A DNA stretch of 64,000 nt from Polychytrium aggregatum (Eukaryota; Chytridiomycota; Chytridiomycetes; Polychytriales): positions 1 to 64,000 of the forward strand of contig NW_026516390.1 of assembly GCF_025602895.1 (NCBI RefSeq), written 5' to 3'. Below, one piece after another: positions 1 to 10,076 of this stretch (its first letter is position 1; each line of letters starts with the position of its first letter). Made by a program: the position numbers and the translations under genes. The notes under the pieces were generated by a model. It searched no databases, had not been told where the DNA came from, and saw only the letters and a program-made list of their open reading frames with translations.

Positions 1-81
1 CACATCTTGCTTGCACATCTCGTGGAGAGTGCGCTGTCGCTTGCGGGGAGCCATCTGTGCGAGAAAGCGTCCTTGATTCAT
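1..81 (-). CDS. Possible N-terminus of a protein inside E0, partial
   Basis: The short frame that starts at the ATG shared with the E1 transposase (near 105) ends after five codons in E0. A second open frame starts at 81 and runs off the window edge without a stop. It gives 27 residues with a basic stretch, MAPRKRQRTLH, at residue 10 that could be a nuclear localisation signal. It does not resemble the start of the E1 transposase or of the Fanzor. It could be the beginning of a different transposon protein, or chance coding in a decayed copy. No function is assigned. Confidence 0.3.
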   Translation of the reverse strand, partial: MNQGRFLAQMAPRKRQRTLHEMCKQDV

Positions 82-195
82 ATCCAGAATTCTATCGCTG
101 AACGGTCATGGCCAGCGCGCGATAGCATTGGGTAACAAAATATTCGATGAATGGTCAAAAACCCGGGTGTCCCGTTTTTTATTGGATCGCCTGTA
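1..195 (-). mobile_element. Left end of a Tc1/mariner-type transposon (E0), cut by the window edge
   Basis: Read on the minus strand from the TA at 194-195, this stretch starts with the same terminal sequence as element E1 at 16873 (TACAGG, then AACGGGACACCCGGGTTTTT). It stays nearly identical, with about three substitutions, for roughly 95 bases, up to and just past an ATGACC. Beyond that point the two sequences stop matching. The element continues off the left edge, so its body and right end cannot be seen. The shared end means E0 and E1 belong to the same transposon family and could be moved by the same transposase. That last step is inference. Confidence 0.85.
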
Positions 196-1732
196 ATGAA
201 CCCACGCAGCAAGGCGCGGGGCGGACACACAGGCGGACAGCGCAGCGCCACCCACGCGCCACAGCCGCGTACAGCGCCCCGGGGAGGGCCACGCGCCTTG
301 GGCGACATTGGATCTTGTTTGGCGCGTGCCCCGCGTGACTGGCTGCGCGGGCGGAGCTGAGCAGCGGCGCCGGCGTGGAGGGTTGCCCGTCCCGTGTTCC
401 CGGCTGTGCGACAGACACGCGTTGGTGACGCGCGGGTGGGGCTTGGGCCTGTGCTGTGTGCCCATTGTGCCCATTGTGCCCGTTGTGCTCGTTGTGCTGT
501 GCTGCGAGCACTGTCGGGTCGTCCTGCGGCCTTGCGTCGGGTGTCCTGTCGCGCGCCGGGCCTGTGCGAACCTGCACCCGTCGCCCCTGCCAGCCCCTTG
601 GCGGGGTGGACCGGTCTGTGCTCTGTGGCCGGTGGGTGGCCGGCGGGTGGCCAAGGCCACGGGGCCGAGCGCGAAAAATGCCGCTGGCTCCCAGGGTTGG
701 TACACGCCGATACGGGCCGGCGCTCCTGGCCCTGCGGGATTCATCCGGATCGGCCATGGGCAGCCTCGACGCAACGGGATCGGTCGCTTCGGGCGCTGGT
801 GGTCGTTCGCCTCGGATGGCTGGGATCTGGGCCGACAGGAGGAGGACGAGACGGCGGCACGATCGATGCGATTGCCTGCAAGCTGCTGTTTCGGCAGTTC
901 ATCCACGACCCTCCATCTCCACGACCTCCCATCTCCACATCGATTCCCTGCGCGTTGCATTCCGCCGCCGATCTTGGGCGCTTGGTCGGTTCTTTCCTTC
1001 TCCCCACCCCACTGAGCAAAGACGGGAAAGTGGGAAAGAATGCAGTCGCGAGGGAGACTCCCGGATGTCGGGCTGTTTCGCTGTCGCCGCTGGAGCTTGG
1101 CTTGGCCACATCGGAGGCAGATGCCGATGCCGATGCCGATGCAGATGCAGATGCATGAAAGCAGCTTGTTCATAATGTCGCCATGGAGGACTCTACGGCA
1201 CTTTGACCGAGTGCCCATCTGGCCACTTGGGGTCGATCCAGAGCTGGATGTCCGTCTGGCGAGCCCGACGCACTCCCGGCTGGCCTGGTGCATATCCTGG
1301 TGGTCTCGCCCGCGGTACTTCTGCGACACCCCGCCAGCATCTGCGCCGTCTCGATCCTGTTCCTGGCTGTCCGTGATGGGGCCCTCGGTCCAAACTGTCC
1401 ACCAGGGTGCCCGTTCAAGCGAGGGGGGGGGCCGCTGGTCGCTCTGTCTGTGCGGCCAGACATCGCCATGAGGCGACCGTCTTCCAATCCCAGCAAGCGG
1501 CGGCTTTTTCCATCCCCGATCGGCTCGTCGTCGCAGCCCGTCGCTCCTTGCCGCCATCTCCGGACTTGCCCTGGTCGACCGACCTGCCATCCATCCATCC
1601 ATCCACCCACCTTCTTCCCCGCATCTCCTTCGGGCAGCAACACCACCAGCACCAGCACCAGCACCGGCACCAGCAGCAACAGAGCGAGTCCCTTCTGCCT
1701 CCTTCGCAACAATATCCCACCTGGCCATCGTC
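196..1732. other. No gene seen; GC-rich leader region with simple repeats
   Basis: Long open frames exist here on both strands, but they are compositional: they have no recognisable domain and are rich in Arg, Pro, Gly and Ser. The region holds a short GTGCCCATT-type tandem run near 457-505, a GATGCC/GATGCA run near 1119-1158, a CATC run near 1586-1607 and an ACCAGC run near 1640-1680. The last few hundred bases are presumably the promoter and 5' leader of the MOB4 gene. Confidence 0.5.
1119..1158 (+). repeat. Hexanucleotide microsatellite (GATGCC/GATGCA)
   Basis: About six copies of a GATGCN unit in tandem. It lies in the gene-free region upstream of MOB4. Confidence 0.8.
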
Positions 1733-3578
1733 ATGCCCAACGCACCTTCTCCCCTGGAGCTGCTTGATCGCAACCGCCCCGGCATCAAACTCGAGGTTAG
1801 CGCTTGTCCTGTCTCCATCCGATACATCCACTGCAGCGACGAGATCGACAGCATCCATTCCACCTTGACTCTACCCCGTCTCTGGCCAACAGTCTTGTTG
1901 ATGGTCTGCCCCATTTGTCCTCTGAGGTCTAGACTTTCCTTCCCCTCCCTTGTGGCCACACAGCAGCGGCAGCTACATCCGATCGCTCGCCATATTCACC
2001 TTCCCTCTGTCGACGCCTACGCCTCGTTCTCTCCCGTCGATCCAGGAATGGTGCGACTGGCCTGAAAAAACGCTCGATCAGATGAAGGGCGTCTTCGGAC
2101 TGCAACAATATATCCAGATGCTGATACGCCGGGACCCGGCCGATATTGAGCGGATCGTCCACCCGCCTCCAGACTTTGATTCTGTCGAGGCTTGGCAGTA
2201 CGAGCACCTCAGGTATTGTGTCGCTGACTTGCTCGCCGTAACTGATACCCCTGCTGCATTGGCCGCTGTGTGTTCTTGCTACAGCGACGATGGCGATCGC
2301 CGTCTTGGGCATAGTTTCGATCGATCATCTTGGGCATTTGGACTGACGACCCTCAACCCGCCTCCACCGACGTCCATATCAACTATCGGTTGCCGTTATT
2401 GCACCCTTTCGTGAACGATACGGCCGCATTTCCACCCTGGCTGTCTGCGCTGTGGACATCATCGACCCCGGCTGCCTGCGCCGTGAACGGCATCAACCTT
2501 GGATATACGGCGCAGGCTCTTTTGTCTGGAGCTCGGCAACCTCGTCGTTGCCCTGGAGGCCGAATGCACCGCCGAGTCCTGTCCCGAGATGCGAGCGGAC
2601 GAATGGGTCTATCTCTGCGCCGCCCACCCGACGCCTGCTCCTGTAAGCCATCGACACTTGTGGAAAGGCATCGATTGCACCCGAAAGGCAGGATCCGGTG
2701 GATCTATCCTGCAACAGATACGGGCTGCCCTGGCGATATCGGCTGCGATCGCCGCAAAGGAAGGGCTCCTGACCTCGATCGCGCTTGCTCTCTCCCCGGA
2801 CAGTGCTGTGCCATGGATTACATTCTTCACACCCTTGACGGAGCCACGGCCCTGCTGAATAGCACCAGACACTTCTCCAGCCGGTAAGGCCGAGCCATCC
2901 GCGCACTGGCGAACAACATGAGCAGCAGGAACAGCATGAACAACAGGAGCAACGGCAGCAGCAGGAGCCTCTGATTGTCTGATTGCACCGTTTCCTGCTC
3001 GTGCTTCCTCATACTGCCAGGTGCTTCATCAACGCCGACTCGGTCAAACACTTCCAGAATGTCGCCCGACGATTGTACCGCATCTTTGCACATGCCTGGT
3101 ACCACCACAAAGAGACATTTGTTGCCTTTGAGGTACGGCTTTGACCTCATGTCCATACCGATACCGATATCGGAACATGACACAACAGTCGGACGCCCGT
3201 GCGTGGTCTGATGTTGCTTGGGCATTCACTGCCGTTGTCACCACTGCTATCGCCGTCGCTGTCGCTGTCGCTGGTCGTTGAAATAGCGTCGGCCATATCC
3301 AGAGCGATTCAGCAGGCTTCTGACCTGCTGTGACCCGGTCCCTGACCGCGATTCTATCATGCTCAACAGGCCGAAAGCCACCTGTATGCCCGCTTCCTGC
3401 GGTTTTCCACGATTGAATTCATGGTGAGAGCAAACCACCGCACGGCGACCGAGACAGACTGCCAACAGCGACAACAGCAACAGCAACAGCAACTTACACT
3501 CTGCCATTCTTGCTGCAGCTCATCCCCGAGAAGCTGGTGATCATTCCGCCAGAGGCGTGTCTGCCTTACGACGAGTAG
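1733..3578 (+). CDS. MOB4: MOB4/phocein family protein
   Basis: This is a MOB-family scaffold of the striatin-interacting (STRIPAK) phosphatase/kinase complex. Seven exons join in phase: 1733-1795, 2046-2212, 2516-2642, 2804-2883, 3021-3132, 3370-3423 and 3519-3578, giving 219 residues against about 225 in animal MOB4. Family landmarks are RNRPGIK near residue 13, QQYIQMLIRRD, the cysteine pair C94-x4-C99 of the metal site followed by WVYLCAAH, the HTLDGATALLNS segment, and RLYRIFAHAWYHHKE, which supplies histidines. The match is to MOB4 rather than MOB1, both by length and by the RNRPG start. The introns are 104 to 303 bases long. The start codon matches the conserved N-terminus. STRIPAK assembly is known for the family and was not tested here. 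Confidence 0.9.
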
Positions 3579-4085
3579 CCAAACAGCATCAAGATCCGGC
3601 ATGTCATATATCAACCGTCTGAGGACGATACGGCGCTGGCTGTAGGCTTGCCCTACATCGGCACCGTGGTCCTCCTTTCTTCCACTTGCTCACAACCACC
3701 TTTTGCATTGCCTTTGCCATCATCCGGCCGTTTGATTTTGCTCCGCACCGTGGGCCCACCCGGCCTTCTTGTTGCCCTTTATCCATCTTGCTGCATCAGC
3801 ATCACCCATCTGTAGCCCCCCGCATGCTCTGGGTCGATGTCCAGATCCATGTCCCTGTATTCAAATGTATGGCGGAACGCCTGTACATAGCCAGGGGTAC
3901 GGAGCATGTCACAGCGGTTGCCATTGACTGGGATTCTATCAGGGATATGTATTGCACGGGAGTCGTATGGATCACGGAGGATCACGGAGGATCACGGAGG
4001 ATCACAGAGGATCACAGAGGGATCGTGTGGAGATTGCAGGGATCATTGAGAGAGTTCAGCGTTGACTGGTGATCACCGCTTTCGG
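3579..4085. other. Intergenic region between MOB4 and the Nudix gene
   Basis: The two genes converge, so this should hold both 3' ends. The only structure I see is a tandem repeat near 3970-4022. No coding signal was recognised. Confidence 0.5.
3970..4022 (+). repeat. Tandem repeat of a GGATCACRGA unit
   Basis: About five copies of a roughly 10-base unit (GGATCACGGA, then GGATCACAGA) lie head to tail. They are in the 3' intergenic region after MOB4. Confidence 0.85.
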
Positions 4086-5042
4086 TTACGGACGAAAACC
4101 AGGTTGCTGCTCCTTCAGCCGTATCATCGGACCGAACAAGGGCTCTCGTTGATAGAGCTCGTCGAATGTCATAAACTCCCATCCCTCGCAGTACTCGGGT
4201 TCGACCAACTGGCAGCCAGGATAGAGATATGCACGGCACAGCCGAAGAAGAAGGAGTGTCTGGTGAGTGAGTGGTGGGGATGGGATGCACCGGAGGGAAC
4301 TATTCGACAGCAGGATTCTTTGGCTCGCCTTGACAAACGAGGATCAGAATGATGATCCTCCCCCCTCGAGCAAAGGCCGACTTACCACCGGAACTGGGTT
4401 GGCATCGACACACTCTCCCCGCATGAAGATGGAAACGTAGTGACGGCGCTCCTTGGGGTTGGGATCATTGACGGCGGTCGCAAAGGTTACGTTCTCGATG
4501 GCCAAGCCAGCCTCCTCGAGCACTTCGCGGTGGGCACATTCCTCGAACGATTCACCAAACTCCAGATGACCTAGCGATGGGACACAGCGGCATTGTGAGA
4601 GACAGCTTATGGAGAATACATGGATGAGAGCAGGGCAGATGGGGCAGCGCAAATGCAAGCAAGTGTCGTCTCGACTTGGCTGCAACTGCCTCTTCTCGGC
4701 TGTGGGCCGACTGACCTCCCGGAAGTTGATATGTGCCTGGTTCGGCGGGGCGGACGGGCGAGGGTCAGTATCTCTGCGGGCAAGTCCGAGCGACAGATGC
4801 GACAGATGCGACGGATGCGACGGATGCGGTATCGATCCAGGCGATCAGAGATGCACACCGGACTCACCTGCTCCGTGGCTGCCCTTCCGCTTGCCGATCA
4901 GAATGGCACCGTCTGATTTGCGAATCACAAAGACCCCAACGCCGACCCGGACGGGAGGAAGATCCTCGGGCTTGGGTGCATGAGCTGGGGGTGCGGCTCC
5001 GCTGCTCGGTCCCTCGGTTGGACGGGCGGCGCTGTGGGTCAT
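4086..5042 (-). CDS. Nudix hydrolase, NUDT15-like
   Basis: The enzyme should hydrolyse nucleoside diphosphate-linked compounds; NUDT15 relatives clean oxidised or modified nucleotides. Four exons join in phase on the minus strand: 5042-4868, 4736-4716 (a 21-base microexon), 4570-4386 and 4208-4086, giving 167 residues against 164 in human NUDT15. The Nudix box fits completely: G66, E72, then R80-E81 and E84-E85-x-G87. The region before it (GVGVFVIR, then [11 protein letters not shown]) and the microexon peptide TYQLPG match NUDT15. The C-terminus has a WEFMTFDEL stretch like the WEWVPWEEL of the family. The chosen start at 5042 gives a low-complexity leader of about 30 residues. The frame is open further upstream, so a longer N-terminus is possible. 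Confidence 0.88.
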
Positions 5043-5371
5043 GGCGATCCAGGCTCGGGAGAAGCGATGCGGGTCTGGGAGGGCTCGGGGATGTGCGGGA
5101 GCCAAGCAGCGACCCTGAGCAGCCAGGGCGGCGATCGATGGGCGGATCGGCAGGCGCAAGAAGGCTGGCATGGCGGGGAGAGTTGGGGTCCAGCAGCGAT
5201 GTGCCGAGGGCAAGAGCGGCTTGCCGGCTGGTTGGACGCTGGTCTTGGATTCGTCCTCCATCACAAGGCGGCCCTGGTGTCTGCATTGCATTGCATCTTT
5301 GAGCTGCCCCGGCCCTGCGGACTGCCAGAGACGACCCCAGACTCCTCCTGCACCATGGCTTCGGCACCTCC

Positions 5372-5506
5372 ATGGATCAACTACAGGCCCTGAGCCTCTT
5401 TCGGGAGCTGGCCGCCGAAGGACACAGCGACAGTCAAGTCTGGCTGGGCAGGTACTCGATTTGTGGCAACGAAGTATCGGAGCACAACTCAGCGGCGTTC
5501 GAGTAG
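5372..5506 (+). CDS. Short open frame resembling one Sel1-like repeat
   Basis: The 44-residue frame contains ALSLFRELAAEGHSDSQVWLG followed by a Tyr and a Gly-containing loop. This is the pattern of a Sel1-like (TPR-type) repeat helix pair. A GT at the end of the WLG motif could be a 5' splice site, but I could not find a convincing next exon. It may be a relic of a larger Sel1-repeat gene or the first exon of a gene I cannot trace. Confidence 0.25.
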   Translation: MDQLQALSLFRELAAEGHSDSQVWLGRYSICGNEVSEHNSAAFE

Positions 5507-6023
5507 ATCAGGACAGGACAGCTGCCAACCAGAGGCACCAGCCCTCCATCGACATCCTAGCATATTTTTACAAGCCGTCCTGATGTCTCGGCTGGGTGAT
5601 CAGCGCTGACATCGTTCGCCCATCTGAGGAGTGACATGGCGGCGTCTTTGTCTGTTCCTTACCAAGTTTCCAATTCATCTTCGCTCGCCTTGTGGCCGTT
5701 GCCATCCGATTTTGCGGCGTCCGGCTGAATAACGAGACATATACGGGTTTCCCCTCAACGAGGGCTGATGAACTCCATGTTGTCCTTGCATATGAACATT
5801 GCGATGGATGCATGTATTGAGGCAACAAGGTGGTAGTAGTGGCCATGGGATATCCAGCGAATCCTGCTTCCGTGTGAGTGCACAGCCGCTGCAGCTCAAG
5901 GAATGTGGTTGAGGGAGGAGGAGGAAGTACTTTGAACCAGTTCAGGCGAGTGCTGGTCCGCCAACGTTCAATGCCCACCCCGTCTCCGCTCCAAAATCAC
6001 AGGCTTTGGTCGGGTTGGCGAAT
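5507..6023. other. Intergenic; nothing recognised
   Basis: Neither strand shows a family I recognise. The right part should hold the 3' end of the E2 gene that follows on the minus strand. Confidence 0.45.
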
Positions 6024-7460
6024 TCAGAGTCCGTTCAGGAGGGCATCCACCGCCTGCTCCTCGTTTCCATTGACCTTTCGGAGGGCGCCGATGACGTCCT
6101 TGCGACCAAAGCCCATTTCGACGAGCCGCGTGATGGCGCCGGGGTCCAGGCCGGCCATGTCCAGGGATGTGTTAGGATCGGCGTAGATTCGGGTCCACTC
6201 CCGAGCCTTGGCATTGAAAGACTCTCTGTTGCTCCGGTAGTGGTTGGCGACCTCGGCGTCCTGGGGATCGTCAGGGACCGGATCAAACAGCAGCGACTGG
6301 ATCGAGATGACCTTGTGGTCGGTATTCCGGGGTTGGTTGGAAGCGAGCGAGAACGATGGTTTCAGTAACATCGCACAGGCCTCGAACAGCCTCGTCGATC
6401 GGCGATTGGGGATGCCTCATAGACCACAACGAAATTGTGGCGTCGGCAAGGATGTAGATGGATCCCATACCACTGTCTTCAGGGTGAGTACCGGGCTCCA
6501 TGCATCCTTGAGAATGTCCAGGCAGATCGCTGAAGGGAGTAAGCGATGGGCCGATGTGAGTTGAGAATGCGGCTGAATCGGGCTTCGGATCTGCCGCGAT
6601 TCAACTTCAACATTACCTCCTGTTTGAGACGAAACATTGGGATGGTAAACCCGGGTGTCGAACTTGACCTGAGCGATTCGAGAAGGGAACCGTCTGTCAG
6701 TCGTGCATGTCTGGCGATCCCAACGACAGTGGCAGTCGGAGCAATCTGCAAGCCAGATTGAATGTGCTCTTGCGGCGAAGCGGCCAGCCCGTTTGATATG
6801 AGCCGAGACCAAGGCCATCAGAATAGCCCCCCCTCCCATCGGACGCTGTAACTGGCTCTATCAGATAAATGGGGGGGGGCCACACCGCCATCAAGCACAC
6901 CTTTGGAGCCTTGAACGGATAATCGTTTGGGAGCTCAATGTTCAGGACAAACTTGCCACCTGCCCGAACATCCGAATATGAGCGCGTTTGGACTGATATT
7001 CACCGCAGAGCGTCCGACCGATATGCCGGCGACAGCTGCGACCCACCCGATAATGCTTCAGCGCGGGAGATTCCGAAGTGCTATGAGGACTCCCGGACCC
7101 CAAGCGACGGAGGCGGCCGACTCACCTTCATATGGGGTGGCAGCAGGCCCGGGGAACGAGGCCTTGAGATGGACTGGTTGCGTTGCGTTGCGTTGCGTTG
7201 GGCAAGAATGCGACGGGAGTGTCAGCAATCGATCGCCATGATCGACGTGAATGTAGTGCGTTCGGGCAGCAGGCGGATGGAGGCAGGTGAAGCAGACGGA
7301 TGCGATCGAAGAGACCCAATCGAGGATGAGGACGGACACCTTCCACCCCCAGAACACATAACGTACGCATATTGCTCTCCTCGGGAATGAAGATTTCGAC
7401 GCCCGACGACTTGTCGAGCCGACATTGCCTGATCTCTCGCTCGATGCGGCGTGGGTCCAT
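6024..7460 (-). CDS. UBC1: Ubiquitin-conjugating enzyme E2 with C-terminal UBA domain (Ubc1/UBE2K type)
   Basis: This E2 takes ubiquitin from E1 and builds chains. Yeast Ubc1 and human UBE2K make Lys48-linked chains in proteasomal degradation. Six exons join in phase: 7460-7367, 7173-7126, 6959-6901, 6668-6617, 6529-6471 and 6311-6024, giving 199 residues against 200 in UBE2K. The UBC fold is clear: TPYEGGKF, the HPN motif at residues 76-78, and catalytic Cys87 in the AICLDILKDAW block. The DDPQDAEVANHY segment follows. Residues about 162-199 form the UBA domain (ITRLVEMGFG to the C-terminus), which binds ubiquitin. Start and end both match family borders. An intron carries a short GCGTT repeat near 7180. 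The gene is head-to-head with RIB7. Confidence 0.93.
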
Positions 7461-7813
7461 GGTGTGTGATGCTGCGGTGGTCTGGTGGTGAGAGATGGGT
7501 CGTCCGCAAGGCCGATAGTCGCTGCGGTGGTGCTGTGGATGAGATCGCTGCCAAGGCGGGGACAGCGGCGGCCTTGGACTGGTCCTGCTGTTGGGTATCC
7601 GCGGCAGTTCGCTTCCCTGATCGCTGCCGGCTCTGGGCACCCGCTCCTGGCATATTCGGCATATCGGCGCTGGAGCCGTATCAGCACGCTGGCGATATTG
7701 GATTCTCCCTCGCACCGACACCTCACCTGCATCACACTCCCATCGCCGCTGGACAATCGCTGCACCAACTCCAAGTCCACCCCCCTGCATCGCGCATCTC
7801 GCCGTCAACACCG
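7461..7813. promoter_or_regulatory. Shared divergent promoter of UBC1 and RIB7
   Basis: The two start codons face away from each other across 353 bases, so both promoters must lie here. I see no clear TATA box. An open frame through this stretch joins the RIB7 frame but has no family match. Confidence 0.5.
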
Positions 7814-8638
7814 ATGGAACAGGCCGCCTTTGATCTCATCCAGCCTCGGCTCGGCCGACCAAGCGTCCTCTCGGCCCGGCCGCACATCACCTTGACCTAT
7901 GCTCAGACCCTCGACGGCTTCATCGGCGGGCCGAACCGCACCCAGGTGCTCATCTCGTCCAAGGAATCGCTTGTCATGACCCACACTTGCCGGGCCCTGC
8001 ACTCGGCCATCCTGGTCGGCTGCCAAACAGTTCGTTCCGACAACCCGTCGCTGACCGTGCGGATGATTCCGTCGCTGCCGCCAGCTCATCCGGGTGGACC
8101 TCGCCGTCCGGTGCAGCATCCAACCGCCATCGTTGTCGACTCAAGCCTATCCATCGATCCGGGATGCAATCTTGTCCAGCGGGCCAAGGAGCGGCCGCTC
8201 ATCGTGCTCGCCAACGAGACGGCTCTGATCGATCGCAGCAAGCGAGAAGCGCTGGAGTTGGCTGGTGCATCTGTCGTTCTGGTTCCTCCGATGCCAAGCA
8301 ACCCACACCGGATCGATCTCGCCCAGGCGTTCTACCGGCTGCACCAGGAGCCCTTCCGGATCGATTCCATCATGGTCGAGGGAGGCGCCTCGATTATTTC
8401 CTCGGTGCTGGAGCAACAGCTGGCCGATCTGCTTATCGTCACGATTGCGCCCAAGTTCATGGGTCGAGACGGCGTCCATGTCCTGGGAAGCAGGCCTGCG
8501 GCATCCGGCGAACCCGTAGCCGATGACGACGCATCGGCGTCCAAACGCACATCCGGCGTCGATGGACAACAGCTCGCTCGAGTTCAGTGGCAGCCATTTG
8601 GAATCGACATGGTGATGGTTGGCGAGTTTGTGCGCTGA
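7814..8638 (+). CDS. RIB7: 2,5-diamino-6-ribosylamino-4(3H)-pyrimidinone 5'-phosphate reductase
   Basis: RIB7 reduces the ribosyl side chain of the riboflavin precursor to ribityl using NADPH, an early step of fungal riboflavin (vitamin B2) synthesis in the cytosol. A single uninterrupted exon encodes 274 residues against about 244 in yeast. The N-terminus has the RibD-C signature TYAQTLDGFIGG, followed by SSKESLVMTH with the conserved residues around the active site. The VGCQTVRSDNPSLTVR stretch and the late VEGGASIISSVL motif are both typical. The start at 7814 (MEQAAFDL) was chosen because family homology begins shortly after it, although the frame stays open about 120 codons further upstream. 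A low-complexity insertion near residue 240 explains the extra length. Confidence 0.9.
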   Translation: MEQAAFDLIQPRLGRPSVLSARPHITLTYAQTLDGFIGGPNRTQVLISSKESLVMTHTCRALHSAILVGCQTVRSDNPSLTVRMIPSLPPAHPGGPRRPVQHPTAIVVDSSLSIDPGCNLVQRAKERPLIVLANETALIDRSKREALELAGASVVLVPPMPSNPHRIDLAQAFYRLHQEPFRIDSIMVEGGASIISSVLEQQLADLLIVTIAPKFMGRDGVHVLGSRPAASGEPVADDDASASKRTSGVDGQQLARVQWQPFGIDMVMVGEFVR

Positions 8639-8724
8639 CCCCGATCCGACACAGATTCCGGCTATTGTTGAGCCCTGGCGACACACGGACGGAAGGCCAA
8701 AGGGTAACGAAGTGATCGCCACTT

Positions 8725-9587
8725 CTATTTCTGACCGCCAGCGGGCCTCGGTTTCGCCTGGATTTGAGCATATGTGCCGAGAATCACGGAGGTGTCTGTT
8801 TCGATCGTCTTTGCCCAGTTCTGGATATCGCCCAGCTCCTGCGGGGCGAGAGAAGGAGAGTGCGATCCAGAGCGTGAGGACATGATCAAACGACAGCTTG
8901 GATGATGAAATGGGCAGTATGCGCAATGGAGCCGGGGGCGGAGGCTCGAAGAAAAAATACAGCCTGACGAACCCTGGCCCACCTTGAGCGAGTTGTTGAA
9001 GGGAGCCACAAGATCGATCCATTGCTGGGTCTGCTTCTGATACTTTGCGATGGAGGCCTGCAGCTTTTTTGTCTCGCTCTCGATCTCGCGCTGGTTATGG
9101 AAGACAGAGGACGGGCTGGGCTCGAGAACACACAACCGGGAGGGGGAAAGGACATCCAAAGTGAGTGGGCATCGCCGCGATGATCGAGGATGCTGCGAGC
9201 CAGCTCGACAGGCGAACAGGAAGGGGCAGGCGAATGAATGGATGGATGGATGTGTCCAAGCCCATGAGAAATAGCTTGAGCCGCATCAGTGTCTGAGACT
9301 TCCAGGGCAAGCGGATTCGTACTTGGCATAGAGCACATCCGTCAGCGCATCGGAGAGATTGCCGGCCGCCTTCGTGGCTTCATTCCTCAGGAGCTCTGCA
9401 GGCCATTCGAGCAGCAAGGGGGAAGGCTCCAGAATCAGAGACGGCCGGTGATATTGTTCATGCATCGACAGAGTTTGCACAGCGACAACGACACAGGCGG
9501 AGGTGTGGGCCGAGGAGGGTTCTGACCATTGTGAGTCCGCAGTTCCTGTTGCTGTGTCTGGTGCTCCTTGGCGATTTTGGCGAGCAT
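8725..9587 (-). CDS. BLOC1S1: BLOC-1 subunit 1 (GCN5L1) homologue
   Basis: This is a small coiled-coil subunit of the BLOC-1/BORC complexes that act in endosome and lysosome positioning; the animal protein is also linked to mitochondrial acetylation. Four exons join in phase: 9587-9527, 9395-9323, 9115-8983 and 8838-8725, giving 126 residues against 125 in human. Matching landmarks are the MLAKIAKEHQTQQ start, EATKAAGNLSDALTDVL, the HNQREIESETKKLQ helix, QKQTQQWIDLV and ELGDIQNWAKTIE near the C-terminus. The whole protein is predicted helical. Its stop lies only 86 bases from the RIB7 stop, so the two transcripts converge and probably overlap at their 3' ends. Confidence 0.9.
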
Positions 9588-10076
9588 CCCGAGCCAGAAC
9601 GAAGGGAGTGGAGTGGAGTGTTGGAGGAGGAGGTGGGGGTGTGGATTTGACGAGGACAACGAGCAAGCGGCGGAGATGTGGGTTTGAGGGGGGCGATTTG
9701 GTGGCTTCTCCGGCCTCGACCCAAACTGCACTCGCTCGAGACGACGGAATGCAAGCGAAGATCTCCACAAAGCCAAGCCAAGCCAACCCAAATGCCGCCC
9801 CGCTTCCGTACTCGATTCCTTGGCATCGGGTACTGAGCTGCAAGTACTCTCTCGCTCTCGTCCACCGCCGAGATGATGCAGGGCATTGCTCATGGGGTTC
9901 AGAGCACCGAGTGAAACGCAAGCATTGTTTGATCAAGAATGAAAAAAACGAGTGCAAAGGTCGACGCAATGCCGCGCCGGTCCGGGCCTATGCTGCCGGA
10001 CTCGCCATCATTTCGCCTGCTGTGCATGTGATGGCTTGATGGAGAGGGCAAGTTCGCCGATTGCCGCCTGGAAAAT
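9588..10076. other. Intergenic between BLOC1S1 and the ABCG gene
   Basis: This holds the BLOC1S1 promoter and the ABCG 3' end, both on the minus strand. No further gene was recognised. Confidence 0.5.

Noticed and set aside
106-1959. A 617-codon open frame on the minus strand, and several long plus-strand frames over the same bases
   Set aside because: The composition is Arg/Gly/Ser/Pro-rich with long repeats and no domain. It also overlaps the left end of E0 and the first exon of MOB4. GC-rich DNA gives such frames by chance.
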